60,287 bases of DNA from Pseudomonas sp. (GTDB lineage: Bacteria; Pseudomonadota; Gammaproteobacteria; Pseudomonadales; Pseudomonadaceae): the NCBI RefSeq assembly GCF_017744435.1, contig NZ_JAGIBG010000074.1, positions 1-60,287 of the forward strand, read 5' to 3'. Every line of letters begins with the position of its first letter. Within the stretch, counting starts at the first letter, position 1. Positions 57,829-60,287 of the stretch are shown here, in pieces. A program made the position numbers and the translations under genes. Under the pieces are notes generated by a model that saw only the letters and a program-made list of their open reading frames with translations, was not told the origin of the DNA and ran no database searches.

Positions 57829-58002
57829 ATGAGCTTGCAGCATGGTAGCGACACCGTGAAATCGCAGAAAAAACCGCAACCCAAGGCCTGTGGTTCGATC
57901 ATCGACGCCCAGGGCCGTGAGATCGAGATCACCGAGCAGATGATCCAGCAGGCCTGCAAGGACCTGGAAGACAGCCGCGTGAAGAAAGTACGTCAGGGCT
58001 GA
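57829..58002 (+). CDS. PA1571-family small protein (57 residues)
   Basis: A 57-residue protein with a disordered Lys-rich N-terminus and the conserved core GSIIDAQGREIEITEQMIQQ, then ACKDLEDSRVKKVRQ. The core is characteristic of the PA1571 family of Pseudomonas. GAGGAG ends eight bases before the ATG. It is divergent from the ABC exporter gene and ends in its own terminator. Function unknown. Confidence 0.82.
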   Translation: MSLQHGSDTVKSQKKPQPKACGSIIDAQGREIEITEQMIQQACKDLEDSRVKKVRQG

Positions 58003-58017
58003 AGCACGAATCCTTTG

Positions 58018-58047
58018 AAACCCGGCTTTATGCCGGGTTTTTTGTTT
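58018..58047 (+). terminator. Intrinsic terminator of the 57-residue gene
   Basis: AAACCCGGC, loop TTTAT, GCCGGGTTTTTTGTTT. Confidence 0.92.
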
Positions 58048-58049
58048 TC

Positions 58050-58079
58050 ACCTGCACCCGCGAAGGGGCCGGTGCAGGT
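58050..58079. repeat. Solitary REP remnant in a hairpin
   Basis: The REP tail CGCGAAGGGGCC is enclosed by ACCTGCACC / GGTGCAGGT arms at the 3' end of pdxB. Half of a former REP pair. Confidence 0.6.
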
Positions 58080-58090
58080 TTATCGGGCAA

Positions 58091-59233
58091 TCAGGCCAAC
58101 ACGCCGCCCAAGGCATTGACCATCTGCGCCAACTGCGGCGCCTCGCCCCTTACGCGCACCGCCAACCCTTCGATCTCCCGCCGTGGCGGATACTGCTTGC
58201 GCAACTGGTCGAACGCCGCCCGCTGCTCGGCCACATCGTCACTCAGGCTGCGACGGAAATCGGCATCATCACGCCGTGGGTCATACACCGCCCGGCATAG
58301 CGTCGCCAGGGCCCAGGCAGGTTCCGCACTGCCGTCCAGCTCGATGTGCGCCAACGGCGGCGGCGGCAGCAAATCGGCCAACTGCACGTTTTCGGCTTCG
58401 CCCAGGTAGCGGCACAAGGCCTGATAGATCTGCGCCGTGCCACGCTGGCGGCCATCCAGGCTGTAGCCGGCAATGTGCGGCGTGGCCAGGGTGCACAGGT
58501 CTGCCAGTTGCAGGTCGACCTGCGGCTCGCCTTCCCAGACATCGAGCACTGCGTGCACGTCTTCGCGATCCAGCAGCAGCTCGCGTAGCGCCGCGTTATC
58601 CACCACCGGCCCACGACTGGCGTTGATCAGCCAGGCACCGGGGCGCAGTTGCGCCAGCTGCGCTTCGCCGAGCAGGTGCCAGGTCGGATGCTCACCGCCC
58701 CGTTGCAGCGGGGTGTGCAGGCTGATCACGTCGCACTGTTCAAGGATCGTCGCCAGGCTGACGAATTCGCCGCCCTCGGCGGCCTGGCGCAGCGGGTCGC
58801 AGACCAGCACCTTCCAGCCCAGGCCGTGCAGCACACGCACCAGGCGACCACCGACTTCGCCGGCACCGACCACACCGTAGGTGCGTTGCGCCAGTGCCAC
58901 GCCATCCAGGTCGGCCAGGGTCAGCAGGCTGCCCAGCACGTAATCGACCACGCCACGGGCATTGCAGCCCGGCGCGCTGCTCCAGTGGATGCCGGCTTCG
59001 GCGAAGTAGTCCAGGTCCAGATGGTCGGTACCGATGGTGCAAGTGCCGACAAAGCGCACCTTGCTGCCTTCGAGCAATTGCCGGTCGACCTTGGTCACCG
59101 AGCGCACCAGCAGCACATCGGCGTCCTTGACGCTGGCGGCGTCGAGGCTGCGGCCGGGATAACGGCGGATCTCGCCGAAGCCTTCGAAGAAGGCATCGAG
59201 CAGCGGGATATTCTCGTCGGCAACTATCAGCAT
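58091..59233 (-). CDS. pdxB: Erythronate-4-phosphate dehydrogenase PdxB
   Basis: A 380-residue D-2-hydroxyacid dehydrogenase. It begins MLIVADENIPLLDAFFEGFG; Rossmann motif VVGAGEVGGRLVRVLHGLGW, catalytic Arg in INASRGPVVDNAAL, and Glu and His in VLDVWEGEP and TPHIAGYSLDGR. A C-terminal PdxB dimerisation domain (about 290-380) distinguishes it from SerA. It makes 2-oxo-3-hydroxy-4-phosphobutanoate in pyridoxal phosphate synthesis. Confidence 0.95.
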   Translation of the reverse strand: MLIVADENIPLLDAFFEGFGEIRRYPGRSLDAASVKDADVLLVRSVTKVDRQLLEGSKVRFVGTCTIGTDHLDLDYFAEAGIHWSSAPGCNARGVVDYVLGSLLTLADLDGVALAQRTYGVVGAGEVGGRLVRVLHGLGWKVLVCDPLRQAAEGGEFVSLATILEQCDVISLHTPLQRGGEHPTWHLLGEAQLAQLRPGAWLINASRGPVVDNAALRELLLDREDVHAVLDVWEGEPQVDLQLADLCTLATPHIAGYSLDGRQRGTAQIYQALCRYLGEAENVQLADLLPPPPLAHIELDGSAEPAWALATLCRAVYDPRRDDADFRRSLSDDVAEQRAAFDQLRKQYPPRREIEGLAVRVRGEAPQLAQMVNALGGVLA

Positions 59234-59293
59234 GGCGCTCTCCTGTCTGGGGAGCGCAGTGTAGGCGCTACGCGAAGTGTGTTCCAGCGCGGT

Positions 59294-59536
59294 TCAGTCG
59301 GCTTTCTTGCGGATCCAGTACAGGTAGGTACCGGCTTCTTCCTGCTGCTGCAGCAATTCGTGGCCGAGGAAATTGCAGAACTTGGGGATGTCACGGCGGG
59401 TCGACGGGTCGGTAGCGATGACCTTGAGCAGGCCGCCAGCGGCCAGGTTGCGCACGTGCTGGTGCAGCATCATCACCGGCTCCGGGCAGTTCAGGCCGGT
59501 GGCGTCGAGGATGGCATCGGGGGTGAAATCAGTCAT
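59294..59536 (-). CDS. tusA: Sulfur carrier protein TusA
   Basis: An 80-residue protein. The persulfide Cys lies in ILDATGLNCPEPVMMLH, with the following Pro-Glu-Pro typical of TusA, and LKVIATDPSTRRDIPKFC follows. TusA relays sulfur for 2-thiouridine tRNA modification. The window has no tusBCD. Ribosome site GGAGCCCCCC just before the ATG. Confidence 0.93.
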   Translation of the reverse strand: MTDFTPDAILDATGLNCPEPVMMLHQHVRNLAAGGLLKVIATDPSTRRDIPKFCNFLGHELLQQQEEAGTYLYWIRKKAD

Positions 59537-59801
59537 GGGGGGCTCCGCAAATGATCGCTATTGTGGCTCATCGCGCCACCAGGACCAATAGCCATTCATG
59601 AGAGCCATTTCTGACTGCTCTGCTTTTGCTCTTGCTCTGCTTTTGCTCTTGCTCTTGCTCTTGCTCTTGCTCTTGCTCTTGCTCTTGCTCTTGCTCTTGC
59701 TCTGCTTTTGCTTCTAAGCGCGCGGAAGTTCAGCAAACGCCGAATGCGACTTCAGGAGGCCGAGCGCAGGTCTTGCGAAGGGAGGTGACGGGCATGGATG
59801 C
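59537..59801. other. Region between tusA and the terminal inverted repeat
   Basis: No gene supported. Contains the TTGCTC tandem array; the open frames across it are products of the repeat. Confidence 0.6.
59643..59702. repeat. Tandem array of ten TTGCTC units
   Basis: Ten uninterrupted hexamers, with degenerate units on both sides (from about 59617 to 59715). Read in one frame it would give a Cys-Ser repeat peptide, which has no ribosome site. Confidence 0.93.
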
Positions 59802-60287
59802 CCGTCAAGCGCTGCGGCCCAGGATGGGCCGTTCAGCGCGGTCCTCCCGGGAGCAAGGCCGGAGCGAGGGAACCCCGGAGCGCAGCGCAGGGGCCGGATG
59901 ATAGGAGCCAGCGTTTTTTGGTTACTTTTTGTCGCGTTTGACAAAAAGTGACCCGCCGTAAGGGCGGAAAGGTGACTGTGCGTCGCCATCGCAAATGAAT
60001 GTACTCGGAACATTCAAAACCGTCGCAGTCGAGCTTTGGCTTTTGGCTTTTGGCTTTTGGCTTTTGGCTTTTGGCTTTCAGATCAGGTGCGCATTCATTT
60101 GCGATGGTGGCGCACAGTCACCTTTCCGCCCTTACGGCGGGTCACTTTTTGACGGGGCAAAAAGTAACCAAAAACCCCTCGCTCCCATCATCCGGCCCCT
60201 GCGCTGCGCTCCGGGGTCCCCTCACTCCGGCCTTGCTCCCGGGAGGACCGCGCTGCAGGCCCCATCCTGGGGCCCAGCGCTTGACGG
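59802..60287. repeat. Large imperfect inverted repeat (about 200-bp arms) running off the window end
   Basis: Arms 59802-60001 and 60092-60287 are reverse complements at about nine bases in ten by eye. The centre holds the GGCTTTT array. Inner segments (TTACTTTTTGTCGCGTTTGA, GTGACCCGCCGTAAGGGCGG) look like a dispersed Pseudomonas intergenic element. The right arm reaches the final base. Confidence 0.85.
60038..60078. repeat. Tandem GGCTTTT array
   Basis: Five full seven-base units and a partial one, at the centre of the large inverted repeat. Confidence 0.93.

Noticed and set aside
59626..59901. A 91-residue frame with a Cys-Ser repeat
   Set aside because: The repeat is just the TTGCTC array translated; no ribosome site, and it runs into the inverted-repeat element.
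59714..60013. A 99-residue minus-strand frame
   Set aside because: It lies over the left arm of the terminal inverted repeat; such frames are often annotated by mistake within this element.

Overview
The window reads as chromosomal DNA of a Pseudomonas of the P. putida group. Base composition is high in G+C and coding is dense. The gene order hsbA-hsbR, mlaA, queF, copRS, lolCDE, sthA, gap, mfd, psrA, lexA-sulA, topA, fadBA, cheV, moaB-moeA and pdxB is the order I recall for P. putida KT2440 (from memory, not searched). Seven copies or remnants of the Pseudomonas REP element (core GTGGGAGCGG) lie between genes. Both ends of the window fall in inverted repeats (1-206 and 59802-60287), so the window may be one complete contig that stopped at repeats.

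Layout. 1-4300: the HsbR/HsbA partner-switching pair, a canonical PilZ protein, the outer-membrane lipid-asymmetry lipoprotein MlaA, an apparently catalytically dead HAD protein and a DUF4404 protein. 4300-8000: queF, a Met/His-rich cupredoxin, and divergent copRS with a CopR-type box between them. 8000-15500: lolCDE, a PilZ protein with a long helical insertion (tPilZ-like), a glycerophosphodiesterase, soluble transhydrogenase and an ApbE-type lipoprotein. 15500-24500: a long-form GAPDH, then mfd-csiV-SNF2 helicase. 24600-32200: nagZ, a YkuD enzyme without a signal peptide and psrA, facing lexA-sulA across a shared control region with two PsrA boxes and two SOS boxes; then topA and small conserved genes. 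32200-42200: the fadBA beta-oxidation operon, a universal stress protein, the Uup ABC-F ATPase, soluble lytic transglycosylase and a MOSC protein. 42200-46900: cheV with a sigma-28 promoter, an Hpt-like protein lacking its histidine, a NarL-type two-component pair and a YegS-like lipid kinase. 46900-51700: an isolated GDP-mannose synthesis gene plus GT4 glycosyltransferase, and moaB-moeA. 51800-60287: a YgdI/R lipoprotein, tRNA-Pro(CGG), a malate:quinone oxidoreductase with a lipoprotein signal, a CtpL-like chemoreceptor, an ABC exporter, a 57-residue PA1571-family protein, pdxB, tusA, and 750 bp of tandem and inverted repeats.

Most genes are core metabolism, envelope and regulation. No phage, IS transposase, CRISPR array or toxin-antitoxin module was seen. 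The items most worth a second look are the Mqo lipoprotein beside the tRNA, the cytosolic-type YkuD enzyme upstream of nagZ, the orphan AlgA-GT4 pair, two proteins that keep a signalling or hydrolase fold but lack the catalytic residue, and several well-formed operator sites.
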